Part shown: in pieces, positions 46,522-57,431 of the stretch
How positions within the stretch are numbered: position 1 is the first letter of the stretch
Layout of the letters: every line of letters begins with the position of its first letter
DNA from: Tolypocladium sp. Sup5 PDA-1
Taxonomy: Eukaryota > Ascomycota > Sordariomycetes > Hypocreales > Ophiocordycipitaceae
Length of the DNA stretch: 64,000 nt
Assembly: GCA_000750105.3 (NCBI GenBank)
Contig: JPHH03000007.1
Location: 434,001 to 498,000 of the forward strand
Direction of reading: 5' to 3'
Notes under the pieces: generated by a model
The model's input: only the letters and a program-made list of their open reading frames with translations
Database searches by the model: none
What the model was told of the DNA's origin: nothing
Position numbers and translations under genes: made by a program

Positions 46522-49500
46522 ATGTCAAGCTCCATCCTGGGCTTCTCCCCGTGGAGGAGGAGGGCGTCGAGCCTTACCTCCCATCGGGAGCTGCCGCCCA
46601 GCGACGGCACAGAAAGCCTCCACCACCCGGATGGCTCTGCTCTGCCAATCGCCGCGTCCTCCCAGCCGCAGCTGTCGTCCTCGGTGGGCTCGCCCAAGGG
46701 ATTCAGGGAGCCCATCCGATCGTACATCCATGCGTCGGTGCGGGAACAGCTAGGTGAGCCAGCCTGATCTCGTGACTATGACCGCAAGTGCTGACCAGAG
46801 AGGCAGCACCCGTCGACAGCGAGCAGAATGCGCGCACCGTCCGCGAGGACACGGCCGAGCTGGCTAGCTATCTCCTCTCCGACGGCTCGGCTCAGCGAAG
46901 GCCCTCGTTCTTGCATCGGTCCAGAGCATCGGTCCAGGATCTCTTTGGGCCAGAACAAGACGCCACCGAACGGACGGACGATGATGCGTGTGCCTCCCAA
47001 CAAACGATCCACGAAGTTTCGGAACCGCCGTCACCGACGCCGGAGGACGAAGGTACCAATGCGGTAGAAGAGGACGACGGGCCTTCTGTGCTATCCAATC
47101 TTCTCAAGAGATCGCCTCCGCAGTCGGTGGTTCCCGACGCGCCCATTTCATCGGCCGAGGCCGACCCCACGGAGCCGAAGCGTCCACGGCCTGACCCGGA
47201 CCATGTTGAGCCACAGCGGCGACACGAGAGCCCCGAGGTGGTTGTCACCGAGGAGACGCCCCTATTGAGCGGCGCAACGTCCGAGGATGCGTACGGCAAT
47301 GCTGCAGAAATGGAGGGACAGAAACCTTCGCCTGGGAAGAAGTGGTTCCGTGGGATCGTCGAGCGGGGCCACAAGATCGAGGGCCATGTCGTCCACGCTG
47401 CTGCCGTGGCTGTGAACCCTCGCCGTTGGAACCGCAAGGCAATCTGGCAGAAGGCAATCGTGGACCCCGTCGCCTGCCTCCCTGCCGTGGTCGTGGGTCT
47501 GCTTCTCAATATCCTAGACGCTCTATCTTATGGTAAGCCCATCCACCCATGTTTTTGGGTCTTTGCTTGCTGACCTGCCCAGGCATGATACTGTTCCCTC
47601 TCGGAAACCCAATCTTTTCTCATCTGGGGTCGGCGGGCATCTCCATCTACTACGTCAGCACAATTGTTTCCCAAGTCATCTTCTCCTCTGGAAGCATTTT
47701 CAAGGGAGCCGTCGGCTCGGAGCTGGTACGTTTTGCATCCGCTTGTGGCTTTCTATCTTGACTAACTCTAGTGTATGTAGATTGAAGTCGTCCCCTTCTT
47801 CCATAACATGGCCCAGAAGATCACAGACAGAGTCGGCCCGGAGAATCCAGATGCTGTCATCGCGACGACCATAGTGTCGTATGCTATGAGCTCCATGATG
47901 ACGGGCCTCGTCTTCTATCTCATGGGCAAGTTTAAATTCGGCTACATGGTCGGCTTCATCCCAAGACACATCCTCATCGGCTGCATTGGCGGAGTCGGGT
48001 GGTTCTTGATCGCCACCGGGTTTGAGGTCTCGGCGCGGCTGGACGGCAGTCTCGAGTATAATCTCGACACGCTGAAAAAGCTGACAGAGTCCGACACGGT
48101 GCTGCTCTGGATCTTTCCCCTTGTTTTGGCAATCGTTCTGTTCTACGGCCAGGCAAAGGTTCGAAACAAGTACTTCCTACCCCTTTATATCCTCGCCATA
48201 CCCCTCATCTTCTACATGTTTGTTGTGTCGATCGATGTCTTGGATACCGACAACCTGCGCGACCACGGTTGGATTTTCAAAGGTCCGCCGCCGGACGAGC
48301 CATGGTGGTACTTTTACACCCTATACCGTACGTTGCCCTCGTTGCCGAGAATGTGTCAGGACCTAGGGCTAACGATCGGGCAGAGCTTCAGTTGGTACGT
48401 TGGGATGCTGTCGCTGAAGTGATTCCAGCGATGCTGGCCCTGACTTTCTTTGGCATTTTGCACGTCCCCATCAACGTCCCAGCCCTGGCACTCAACTGCG
48501 GCGAGGACAATGCAGACCTTGACAAGGAATTAAAGCTCCATGGCTATTCCAACTTTCTGTCTGGCTGTTTTGGCAGCATTCAGAACTACCTAGTCTACGC
48601 CAACACCGTGTTCTTCATTCGGTCAGGGGGCGACAAGCGGCTTGCGGGCTATATCCTGGCCGTTCTCACGGTTGGTGTAATGCTGGTTGGCCCTTCAATC
48701 ATCGGGTTCATCCCCGTCATGATGGTTGGAACCCTCATCTTTGATCTCGGTTTCGAGCTGCTCCTGGAAGCCGTGTGGCTTCCGCGCAAGAAGCTCAAGC
48801 TGGCCGAGTACCTCACCGTCATTGTGATTGTCCTGGTCATGGGAGTCTATGACTTTGTCGTTGGCATTGGCGTGGGGATCCTACTGGCGTTCGTCTCGCT
48901 AATCATCCAAACGTCAAGGGTGTCAGCTATCAGGGGCACGTACGACGGTGATATTGTCACCTCGACTGTCCGGCGCAACCCGTCACAGCACCACTACCTG
49001 CACCAGGTTGGCCAACAGATTTACATCATCAAGCTTACTGGCTACTTGTTCTTCGGCACCATTGTCAGCGTCGAGGCGAAGATCCGGGCAATTCTGGATG
49101 ACAGCGCGTTCGCGAAGAAGCCCATCAAGTTCCTCATTCTGGACTTGTGGCACGTGAGCGGCCTCGATTACTCGGCTGGCGAGGCCTTCAACACCATCAG
49201 CCGACTCCTCGACAACAAGGGCGTGCTCTTCGTCCTCAGTGGCGTAGATGCAGGAAGTCAGCTGGGGCGTAACCTTCGCGCCGTGGGCCTCGGCACTGAT
49301 AAGATCGAAGTCATGATGCTGCCGAATCTAAACTCGGCCCTGGAGAGCTGCGAAAACGAACTCTTGAAGACCCTTTATGCGAGGCAGGAGGAGTTGAATT
49401 CGACCAAGCGGATTGCCACGGCAAACCTCGATGTTCCAACAGCCACCTCAACATCGGCCTTGTCCTCGTTTGATCCGCCTTTCAACTCGCCTCGACAAAA

Positions 49501-50020
49501 CCACCTCGTCGAGGCGGCGCGTGAAGCAATCACGAACGTGGATGTCCAGCGCCCATCGAAATGGCAGAGCTTCAAAGAACCGCTGCGGCTCATGCTTCAA
49601 ATCTTCCAGGGGCTAAGCGACAAGAACGAGGACTTTTGGTTCCAGGCGACAGCCTACTTCAAGCGGAAGGAATACGCAGCCGGGACAGTGCTCTTCCAAC
49701 GCGGCGAGCAAGCCAACGGCTTTTACCTCGTCGAGCGTGGCATCCTCCGCGCCGAGTATGACCTACCACAGGGGTGGCTCTGCGAGAGCATCGTTGCGGG
49801 GACCACCTGTGGTGAGTTGCCTTTCTTTTCGGAGACGGAGCGGACGGCAACAGCGCAGGTGGATAGGGACTGCGTGGTCTGGCTGATGGATCGGGAGAGC
49901 TGGGAGAAGCTTCAAAGGAACGAGCCGGGTATAGCGAGGGAGCTCCTGAGGATCTCGCTGAAGCTTACGAGTGAGCGTATGAGCTCCATCACGTCGTACA
50001 TTTTGGCCATGGCTGGATAG
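46522..50020 (+). CDS. Vsb1-like vacuolar SulP-family transporter with STAS and cyclic-nucleotide-binding-like domains
   Basis: Exons 46522-46753, 46807-47532, 47583-47725, 47781-48327 and 48384-50020 give 1094 aa. A hydrophilic N-terminal tail of about 270 residues carries TEETPLLSGA, similar to vacuolar sorting signals. A SulP/SLC26-type membrane core follows (about 300-720). A STAS domain comes next, with IYIIKLTGYLFFGT near 762 and FLILDLWHVSGLD near 799. A cyclic-nucleotide-binding-like domain occupies about 965-1075 (GTVLFQRGEQANGFYLVERG, CGELPFFSETERTATA). This layout matches yeast YGR125W/Vsb1, needed to store basic amino acids in the vacuole; the substrate here is inferred. The acceptor of intron 1 could also be at 46800, adding two residues. 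Confidence 0.88.
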
Positions 50021-50555
50021 GGGCATATGATGCAAGTCTGTACATGTACGGCATTTGGGGGCGGCTTAGCGTTGTTGATGAAACTGAAGCATTGAATAGT
50101 CTGAATGAGAGGAATCTCTCATGATACCCAGAGGCAGTTCGAATCAGCGCTGTTGTGGACGACTTTGGTGAGGTTGGCGATGTCGTGCAAATCTACTTTG
50201 TATCGCAGTTTAGTAAGCTTGCGTTCGTCGGAGTTGGCAATATGCTCTAGGGCGGTCCACCTGCACTGGCTGAGCTTCCGTCAACATTCACCTTCACCTT
50301 CGCCTTCATCAACCTCCAGCCCCCTTGAGACAGACGGGTCTAAGTGTTGTGCGAATGTCTGCTATTCCGATCCATTCGCCCTGATCAGCTCTTTATCCTT
50401 GCTGGGCGCAGTGTAGCGACGGCCAGGCCCACTAATACGCTATTCGCCACTTTGATAGCAAGGGCGCACTGCACATATCTGAATGCTCGACAAGCTCTGA
50501 CTCTGACGCAACCTGTGCACTTTCATGAACGAATCTCAGCAAAAATACATGGAAA
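50021..50555. promoter_or_regulatory. Upstream region of the STK19-like gene
   Basis: 535 nt between two plus-strand genes; no recognisable element. Confidence 0.45.
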
Positions 50556-51644
50556 ATGTCACAAAGTCTACGTTCGATACTGGGCAAGTCAAATCGGGTA
50601 AGGAAGCCCTCACGGCCAGCACAACCACGACAAAGCGCCCCTTCATCGTCTCCAAGAAAGACAAAGAAGCCAGCGGAGGAGGATGAAGCCTTCTTCCAGG
50701 ACAAGCTCACCGACGTCGGGATATCGAAACTACTGGAAGAGGAGTTGACGCTGCGGGACGTGGTACAGGCCATGAGGTACATCCGGTCGAGGATGTTCAC
50801 CCCAGTCCCGCAGACGGGGCTCAAGTCTACGAGGACGGCGGAGGTGCTCAACTACAGGGCATCGATGCCGCCGATCGTGACGCTGGGGCACCTGAACGCG
50901 GTGCTCAGCGCGCCGACCAGGACGGAGAGGGAGGTGGTCGAGCTCATGGGCAGGGGCGTGGTGCGGAAAGTGAGGGTCGAGCGGAGAGGCGGCATGGGCG
51001 AGGCGCTGATCGAGTCCCCGGACTTTGAGGGCATGATCAGGAGGGCCGAGGTGTCAGACGAGACGGCGGACAGGTTCGTCGAGTTCCTGAATGCGAACCC
51101 GACGGCGCAGACGCTGTCAAAGGGCGACCTGGCGAGTGCCCGGACGGACGAGCTGGTGAGGGCCGGCTTCCTGACGAGCTCCGCGCAGGCCACGCCGGGG
51201 AACAGACTCCACATGCGGCCCGAGGACCGCACGACGCTCACGTCGATCCAGCACGTCTCGCGCTTCGCCTCGGGCACCGTCTCCGCCGTCGGGGGCGCCA
51301 ACGCGATCCACCTCGCGGGCGGCAGCGGCGGCGGCCCGTCCTCGTCGCCGCCGGCCGCGAGCCTCTTCCGCATCGCGGTGCCCGGCCACGGGCGGTACCT
51401 GAAGCTGGCCTCGGGCGCGGCGACGGACTGGCTGCGCGACGCGCTCGGCCGGACGAAATGGGGCGAGGGGCCCGAGTCGTGGCTGCGGGAGCGGTTCGAG
51501 GGCGGCGGGCTGTACGGCGCGCGCTGGAGGGAGTTTTGGGGCGTCGAGTGGGCGTGGGTGCTCGGGCAGGCGGTTGGGCTCGGGGTCGTCGAGGGGTTTG
51601 ACACGGGCAGCGTGGGGAGGGGCGTGAGAGCCCTGGGAGGGTGA
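50556..51644 (+). CDS. STK19-family winged-helix protein
   Basis: A single exon of 362 aa. After a basic N-terminus (RKPSRPAQPRQSAPSSSPRK) the STK19 family region runs from about 45 to the end, including QAMRYIRSRMFTPVP, VTLGHLNAVL and GEALIESPDFEGMI, then LVRAGFLTSS and a late W-rich stretch. Despite the name there are no kinase motifs: no P-loop, HRD or DFG. The family is now understood as tandem winged helices that bind DNA and act in transcription-coupled repair in humans; the fungal role is inferred. The downstream half is very GC-rich. Confidence 0.85.
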   Translation: MSQSLRSILGKSNRVRKPSRPAQPRQSAPSSSPRKTKKPAEEDEAFFQDKLTDVGISKLLEEELTLRDVVQAMRYIRSRMFTPVPQTGLKSTRTAEVLNYRASMPPIVTLGHLNAVLSAPTRTEREVVELMGRGVVRKVRVERRGGMGEALIESPDFEGMIRRAEVSDETADRFVEFLNANPTAQTLSKGDLASARTDELVRAGFLTSSAQATPGNRLHMRPEDRTTLTSIQHVSRFASGTVSAVGGANAIHLAGGSGGGPSSSPPAASLFRIAVPGHGRYLKLASGAATDWLRDALGRTKWGEGPESWLRERFEGGGLYGARWREFWGVEWAWVLGQAVGLGVVEGFDTGSVGRGVRALGG

Positions 51645-52118
51645 GCATGTCGTCTCATGGTTGCTGATGAAACCTGACGGCGGATGGGAGATGGGATGAA
51701 ACTTGTGATGCCGGGGGGTGAGTGCGGAGGATGTGTAGCCCCATCATGACTCCTCCAACAGGGCGCATATGCCCGCAATTCAAGAGATGCTACCGCAGAT
51801 ACGAGTAGCATCTAGTCCGTATATACTACTCCGTATGGTGCATGATGAGACTGAAACATGTCACTGAGCGTCCGTTGCTCGAGACCCGTGGTGGCTTAAA
51901 ACAGCCCGGTCTCACCCTGTCGATAACAGCATGGCATGGTATAGAGCCGGGTTCAACCATGCGCGAAAGAGATGCATCCAGCCCACGCATGACATTTCCG
52001 CCTCATCGCAGATCTGAGACTCATCTGATACCTGTTCGACCACGCACACTGTCTAGGACCCTTGCCGTCTTAATATCGTCCAGACTCCAAAACGCATTTT
52101 TGGCTTTGTGGCGGCTCC
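51645..52118. other. Intergenic region with recurrent motif copies
   Basis: 474 nt without a gene. TAGTCCGTATATACTACTCC and the following GTATGG at 51813-51838 hold two copies of the recurrent motif in inverted-like arrangement. Confidence 0.5.
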
Positions 52119-52684
52119 TACCTCATCACGGGTGCTTCTCGCGGCCTGGGCCTGGGCCTGCGCAACGCCGACGTGACGAGCGCTCATCTCATCACGAATA
52201 CCTTCCTCCCGCTGCTGAAGAAGGATACTCTCAAGAAAGTCGTCAACCCGTAAGCCACTTAGCAGGCCCAAGTCTCGCAGCAGAGTCTGATGCAATCCAG
52301 ATAATCGACACTCGGGTCCATTGCCATGGCATCCAACTTCATGGCCTCGCCCGCTCTGGCGTACAAGATATCCAAAGCCGCGTTGAATATGCTCATGGCG
52401 CAGTACACGCAGTCCTTTGCGAGCCAAGGCCCCACCGTCATTGCCATATCGCCCGGAGTAAGCAAACGCCATTCCATCCCCTCGGCGTATGAGACGTTTC
52501 ACGCGCTGATCACGCATTGGTCTGCACAGTGGGTACAGACCGACATGGGCGGTGCCCAGGCCGACCTGGATGTCGTGTTTCGCGCGGGTGCATCGGACAA
52601 GGGAAGTTCTTCAAGATCCATGTTCCCGGCTGGGAGAAGGCGGAGGGGCTGAACAGGTACGACGGCGGCCAGTCTCCCTGGTAG
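52119..52684 (+). pseudogene. Short-chain dehydrogenase/reductase pseudogene
   Basis: The NAD(P)-binding motif YLITGASRGLGLGL at about 52119-52160 is followed directly by NADVTSAHLITNTFLPLLKK, so roughly the middle third before the catalytic region is missing. After a gap and stops, the active-site helix appears as YKISKAALNMLMAQYTQSF (Tyr-x-x-x-Lys kept), then AISPG, an intron-like GTAAGC...CACAG, and WVQTDMGGAQADLDVV. A one-base loss near 52602 shifts the frame; the expected tail (FFKIHVPGWEK, ending SPW) is in the next frame and stops at 52682-52684. No continuous product is possible. Functional class is clear; the specific enzyme is not. Confidence 0.8.
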
Positions 52685-52999
52685 TGAACAGCACCATGGG
52701 CGTCTTCGTCACGAGAAGTAAGTTGTTCAAAACACCCGTGTACCACAGCATATGATAGCCTTTGCAAGTATACCTCCCAACCCATCAAGTCGGTATTACA
52801 ACACGGTGGCCATTCCGTACCGGCAAAGAAAACTGTCTAGACAGGATTTCGTTAGCCCGATGGCGTGAAATCATTGACAGGGCCATGAGCCAGGTGCCAG
52901 GAATGAAAGCGGAGTGTTTCTGACGCACATATTCAAACAAATGAGCCGCTCTTCTACTCCAAGAGTAGCAGTTCGCGCTCCCAGTGCGGGAACAGGGTA
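52685..52999. other. Spacer between two pseudogenes
   Basis: 315 nt with nothing recognisable. Confidence 0.5.
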
Positions 53000-53690
53000 T
53001 CAAGCTAGGCCAACAGCAAGGGCGGCAACGACGTTTTCGAGCATTTGGTTGCTTCTGGAGTCGAGATAGATCTTCTCGACGAGCTTCTTCCCCTTCTCCG
53101 GCGACAGCTTTCCAACAGGCTTTGGATCCAGTCGCTCGTCTGGCCGTCTCTGGTAAAATAGTCGGCCGAGGTGCTGTGAGTCGCCAACTCTAGACCTATC
53201 GTCGACGCCCCTGGCTGAAACTCTTTGAGTCTGCCGATGTTCGCAGCGAGAGACGTCACGTTGCTCAAGGAGCCTGTGCTCGGGGAGGCTCTCGCGAACG
53301 TCGTCGCCAACTCGACCCAAACGAACACATCCTGTACAGGGGTGCTGGCCGCTCCACGGCGGAATTCGACAGTGTTGTACTTTTTGAGCGCTTGAAAGTT
53401 CCAGCCAAGATATCGGGAGCCTTCCGGGTTCATCAGCTCAATGGCCTCGTCAACTGAAACGCACTTCTCAAGTCGTGCAATGGCGTCCTTCCTACTCCGT
53501 AGACAATCTCTTGTAGGCGAAGTGACCGTTGTCAACCCAGTTGCTCCTCGCATATCGTTGCCACGCCTGTCAGCAGGGAGGAGGGATTCAAATGCCGGCT
53601 CAAAATGGATGATGGCCTGAGCGAGTCTGACGAGTTGAGTGACAGAATAGCCGTCGATTATCGACAAGTGAACATTCGTACAGCATATAT
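53000..53690 (-). pseudogene. Decayed amidoligase (Amidoligase_2, glutamine-synthetase-like) gene
   Basis: Read on the minus strand, a degenerate CTNVHLSIIDGYS (family pattern Cys-x-x-His-Val-His) starts near 53690 and continues TQLVRLAQAIIHFEPAFESL. The conserved YARSNW block falls in another frame after a one-base loss near 53554; that frame hits a stop near 53498. The first frame resumes with VDEAIELMNPEGSRYLGWNF and NTVEFRRGAAS, typical of the family. A second shift near 53113 moves the C-terminus (LSPEKGKKLVEKIYLDS) to another frame ending at 53000. The N-terminal half with most active-site residues is absent. The gene is dead. The family forms amide bonds between amino acids or peptides. 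Confidence 0.75.
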
Positions 53691-54261
53691 CGCCAGCCTC
53701 GCAGCTGCAGGAGAAAACTTCATCGAGACGTCAGTCTACGTACCGTCCACGCCAGCATCATACCACCCCATTTCTTTTTATTTCTTCTATGGGACCCTCA
53801 CCAAGCCCGAGATCCTCAAGCGCGTTCTGGATATCGAGCAGGAACCGGTCCTGCGACCAGCCAAGGTAGTCGGCTATGAGCTTTCGGCTTGGGGGCAGTA
53901 TCTGGCACTCATAGACGGCGACACGGGGATAGAGGTTCAGGGGTACCCGTACGAGGTCCAGAGTGTCGAGCACGAATACAAGCTTGCATACTATGAGACG
54001 AATGCGTGCAAGCTCAGACCTTGTATGTTACGCTTCACAGACGGCCAAGAGCCCGAAGAGTTGGTTGGAAACACCTTCATGTATGCAGGTGATGCGGTTG
54101 CTCTGCAGGAAGGCCGATTTGATCGGTTCTTGTGGGAGATGCAGATGGGGCAGAGACTCCCGGACAAGTGGAGGTCACCTGCGGTGGACTTTATAGAGGA
54201 GAGCGAGGAATCGCTTCAGCCGCAAGGACCGGGTATCAATGTACGGAGTACCGATGGATAG
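53605..54261 (+). CDS. Gamma-glutamylcyclotransferase-like (AIG2/GGCT) protein
   Basis: An open frame of 218 aa with the domain from about residue 53: FYFFYGTLTKPEILKRVL at the start of the fold, a hydrophobic core around YLALIDGDTGIEVQGYPYEV, then LAYYETNACKLRPCMLRF, whose Glu sits where the family's catalytic Glu is expected. GGCT-fold enzymes release 5-oxoproline from gamma-glutamyl amides. The first 52 residues overlap the divergent amidoligase remnant and look unrelated, so the true start is unsure and the native 5' end may have been lost. An upstream exon was not found. Whether the gene is still expressed cannot be told. Confidence 0.65.
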   Translation: MDDGLSESDELSDRIAVDYRQVNIRTAYIASLAAAGENFIETSVYVPSTPASYHPISFYFFYGTLTKPEILKRVLDIEQEPVLRPAKVVGYELSAWGQYLALIDGDTGIEVQGYPYEVQSVEHEYKLAYYETNACKLRPCMLRFTDGQEPEELVGNTFMYAGDAVALQEGRFDRFLWEMQMGQRLPDKWRSPAVDFIEESEESLQPQGPGINVRSTDG

Positions 54262-57200
54262 GAGCAAGGTTGAGGGAACATGACTCTGTTAGGAAGAATC
54301 TGGAACGCAGAGACGATGCAACGAGACTCAACCTTGTTGCACAGCCTCAGTGACCCAGCTACTTCGTATTGGTATTAGAGCAGGCAACTCTGCCTGAAAT
54401 CACCAGGACTCGTTCTCATCCCCTCGTCTTTTGGACGGGCAGGGCAATACTGTAAAACAAACCCATATGCGGTAAGAGGTATTTCGGTTGCCGCTTGACA
54501 AACAGAGTACCCTTGTATACATCTCCAATTTGAAACGGCTCTCCGTTGCAAAACGCGTGAATGCAGGGTTCTCCGTTCAAGTAAGCATGAATACATACCT
54601 CTGTCTGTACTTTGAGCACGGAGCACGGTTGCTGTTAAGTAGTTAAGACCAGGTACTCTGTACTGACACGGAAAGCCGGCCGAAGACAGTCTCACGCTCC
54701 CGGCAGATGCCGAGACTCGGCGGCGTCGGGCCCATGGCACGGATAAGCAGGTGTTGGCTTTCAGGTACGACGTGTACTCGTAGTCCGTACGCGCAAAGCA
54801 CCTGCACGGCTGGAGCTGCAGGGCAGCAGGGTGCTCTCGGCGGAGCCACGAGACTACCGGCGTTGGGGCATCCGTTCCTGGTGCCTGCATGAGCACCATG
54901 TGCCGGCTCGACGCCGTCTGGGGCCACCGGCTGCGTGCTAACGTGTCGACGATAGCGATGCAACCCTGCAACCTTGTAATAATGGCACTAGTCCCGCCGA
55001 GGTGCTGTCGAGCCTTGCTCCAACAGACGGGCACTTGCCGTGAAGCCATGCCGCAGCCTCTTTAGTTCGCGTCGGCTCCAGGGACGGGTAGGGCCCCAAA
55101 GCAGACGGCGCAGCCTGTCTCCCGACGGGAGCGAGTTCGTGGGGTTTCCGTCGCGGAGAGAGTTCGATGCCAGTTGAACAGCGGACGCCGGGGCCTCGTT
55201 GGCGTGCCCAGAGATCTACGTGAGGGATGGCACGTTCAGTTAAAGTAAAGGGGAGAGTCAAAATGGACAAGAAATGATGCCGGAACCTTGGGATGACAAA
55301 AGCCAATTCCCAGGCTTGGCCCAGCACACCAAGCGACGCCCGCTTAGCCTGATGGGGGCGGGTATCCTTGCTGGCGTCGTCGAGGGGTGTGATCTATCGA
55401 AATTAGCCGGGCGAAGGGGGGAGACGCCGGGGAGAAGAGTTGTCGGCTTGGGAAAAAGGGGCAAAGGGGGAGGCGAGTGACGAGGCAGGACGTCGTGTTC
55501 TGCTGGACGGACACGACGTGGCCAGAGAACGAGGGGGTAGAATGGAAGGGATTGGCTGGTGGTGGTGCAGGTCGAATTCCATGAAGCAGTGAAAAGGAGT
55601 CGATAGGAGTGGAAGCTGCGGCAGTTACCTAGCCCGTACTTCGTACGGATACTCGATATTGGGTCCTCGAGCACAACAGGCAAGCTAGGCAAGCACGGAC
55701 AGGAATAGTCCGTATCCGTACCTAGCGCATGGAGAGCGCGGGGCGCTATGCTTTCAAAATTCAGCGGCCGGGGACGCCTGTAGTGGGTGGGCGGGCTGGC
55801 GCGCAGCGGGAGCGGCGAGTCGACAGTGGCTCTCGCGGGTGCCCCAGGGGCGGGTTAGCGCCACCGCCCGCCGCTGGCACGGCCCTGGACCGCCTGCAGC
55901 GCCGCGGGGTGCGCCGGGAAGCTCGCAGCTGGAGGAGTCGCAGGCTCGCAGCCCAGCTCGCCAGTGCCTGCCTGCCCGACCCCCATCCTCTCATGCAGCC
56001 ACCAAAACTGCAAACCTCCGCCGTGGATCCTCGTCGTCTCGCTGCTGTTGTGGTGTGACCAGAAAAGTGACCAGGCGCTGATTGACCAACCAACCAGCCA
56101 CCCAAACCTCCAAGCCAGTGCCTGCACCCGTGCCTGGGCTGATTATCGTAATTACGGTAATTACACCACGCAGTGCCCAAGGCCCAGTAGCGGCAACCCG
56201 TACCTGACCCCGTACCTGACCCCGTACCTGACCAGTGACCAGGGAACGACAGCGGTGCTGTGCTCTTTCTCTACAACACCATCGCCCATCGCCCATCGTC
56301 AGCCGAGCAGCAACAACAACACCAAGGGCGGTCCGTATTTCCCTCGTTCCCGTCCCTTGCTCGTCCATTCTCATGCTTTCCAGCGTTCCGTGGCCTCGCA
56401 GCTGCAATCACGACCGGTACTCCGCACTCCACACTGCCTCAGACTGTACGACGTCAGCGAAGAGCGCCTCTTCGGCCCTGTGGGCCTTGTCTTGAACCCT
56501 CGCCGCCCAAGGGAACGTCCCTTGCCCCCGGTTACTGGGCCGTCTGTCCGTCCGTCCTTGAGCGACCCCCCAGGTGCACGCCTCCGACGTGACCCTCCGC
56601 CGCGACGATCGCCTCGTCAACCCCAGAGGCAGACTCGTCTTGACCTCAACTCCATCACGAGCCACCACTGGCCCTTCGCGCTGCGCCTCAGGTTCCCTCG
56701 CAGCCAGACTCGGCCTTCCGAGAGCGCAAGACCGCCCCGTCCGCAGTCCCGCCGACCTCATCAGCTTCCTCGAGCTCAAACCGAGACCGAAAAAGAAACG
56801 TCGTTGCATTGCGTGCGTTGCTAGTGCCAACCTGGCAGTCGACGAACGCGATTGCATGCAGACCACGACCCCGTCCGCCCGTTTCTCTGTGCTTCCTTTT
56901 GGCGGCCTGTCTTGCACTATTCCTCGTAGTGTCGGGGAGTCTCACAAGACTGGTGTTCTTTCTGGCCTCAGTCATCGGCTAGCTGGATATATCGTCGGCT
57001 TTGAGCGCTTCTTCTGGTATGACTTTGGCCTCTCTTCGCTGTTGTTCAGACTCTCTTTCCACTTTGCTGCATACGCTGCGCATTTTCGCGCTATGATCTT
57101 GACAAACCGCTTTGACGAGCCTCGAGACTGACTGCTTCCATTATCAGGCCAAGCTCCGTCGCGAGTCAAGTGCGTCCGCGATAAGGTACAAACTGCCTGG

Positions 57201-57431
57201 CAGCGTTCACCGTCCGTCTTTTGATCGAGGACGCCCCGCCAGTCGCTACCCGAACGCAGCTTTGGGACAGCCTCTCCGGCCGCACCTATATATCGCAGCG
57301 CTTCCGACTTCCACTCAGCCTATGCGTTGATGGACGCAACAGAGTTTGGAGGGTGATTTCTGCTGCCACAGCCCATATATTTATTGGCTGCTCCGGCTTT
57401 TCGAATTCCATCCGCATCATCACGAACCACA
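54262..57431. other. 3.2-kb region upstream of the kinesin gene
   Basis: No gene is supported. The left part carries several copies of the recurrent motif (54241, 54781, 55640, 55705). The right part (from about 55700) is C-rich, with a 12-bp tandem repeat at 56200-56235 and TATATA-like strings at 57285-57292 and 57374-57381, and probably holds the promoter and a long 5' UTR of the kinesin. Confidence 0.45.
56200..56235. repeat. Tandem 12-mer (GTACCTGACCCC)x3
   Basis: Two perfect copies and a third ending in AG instead of CC. It is noncoding. Confidence 0.8.

Noticed and set aside
54416..54619. 67-codon minus-strand frame with a repeated NGEPCIHAF-like phrase
   Set aside because: The internal duplication is curious, but the frame is short, has no signal peptide or homology I recognise, and lies in motif-rich intergenic DNA.
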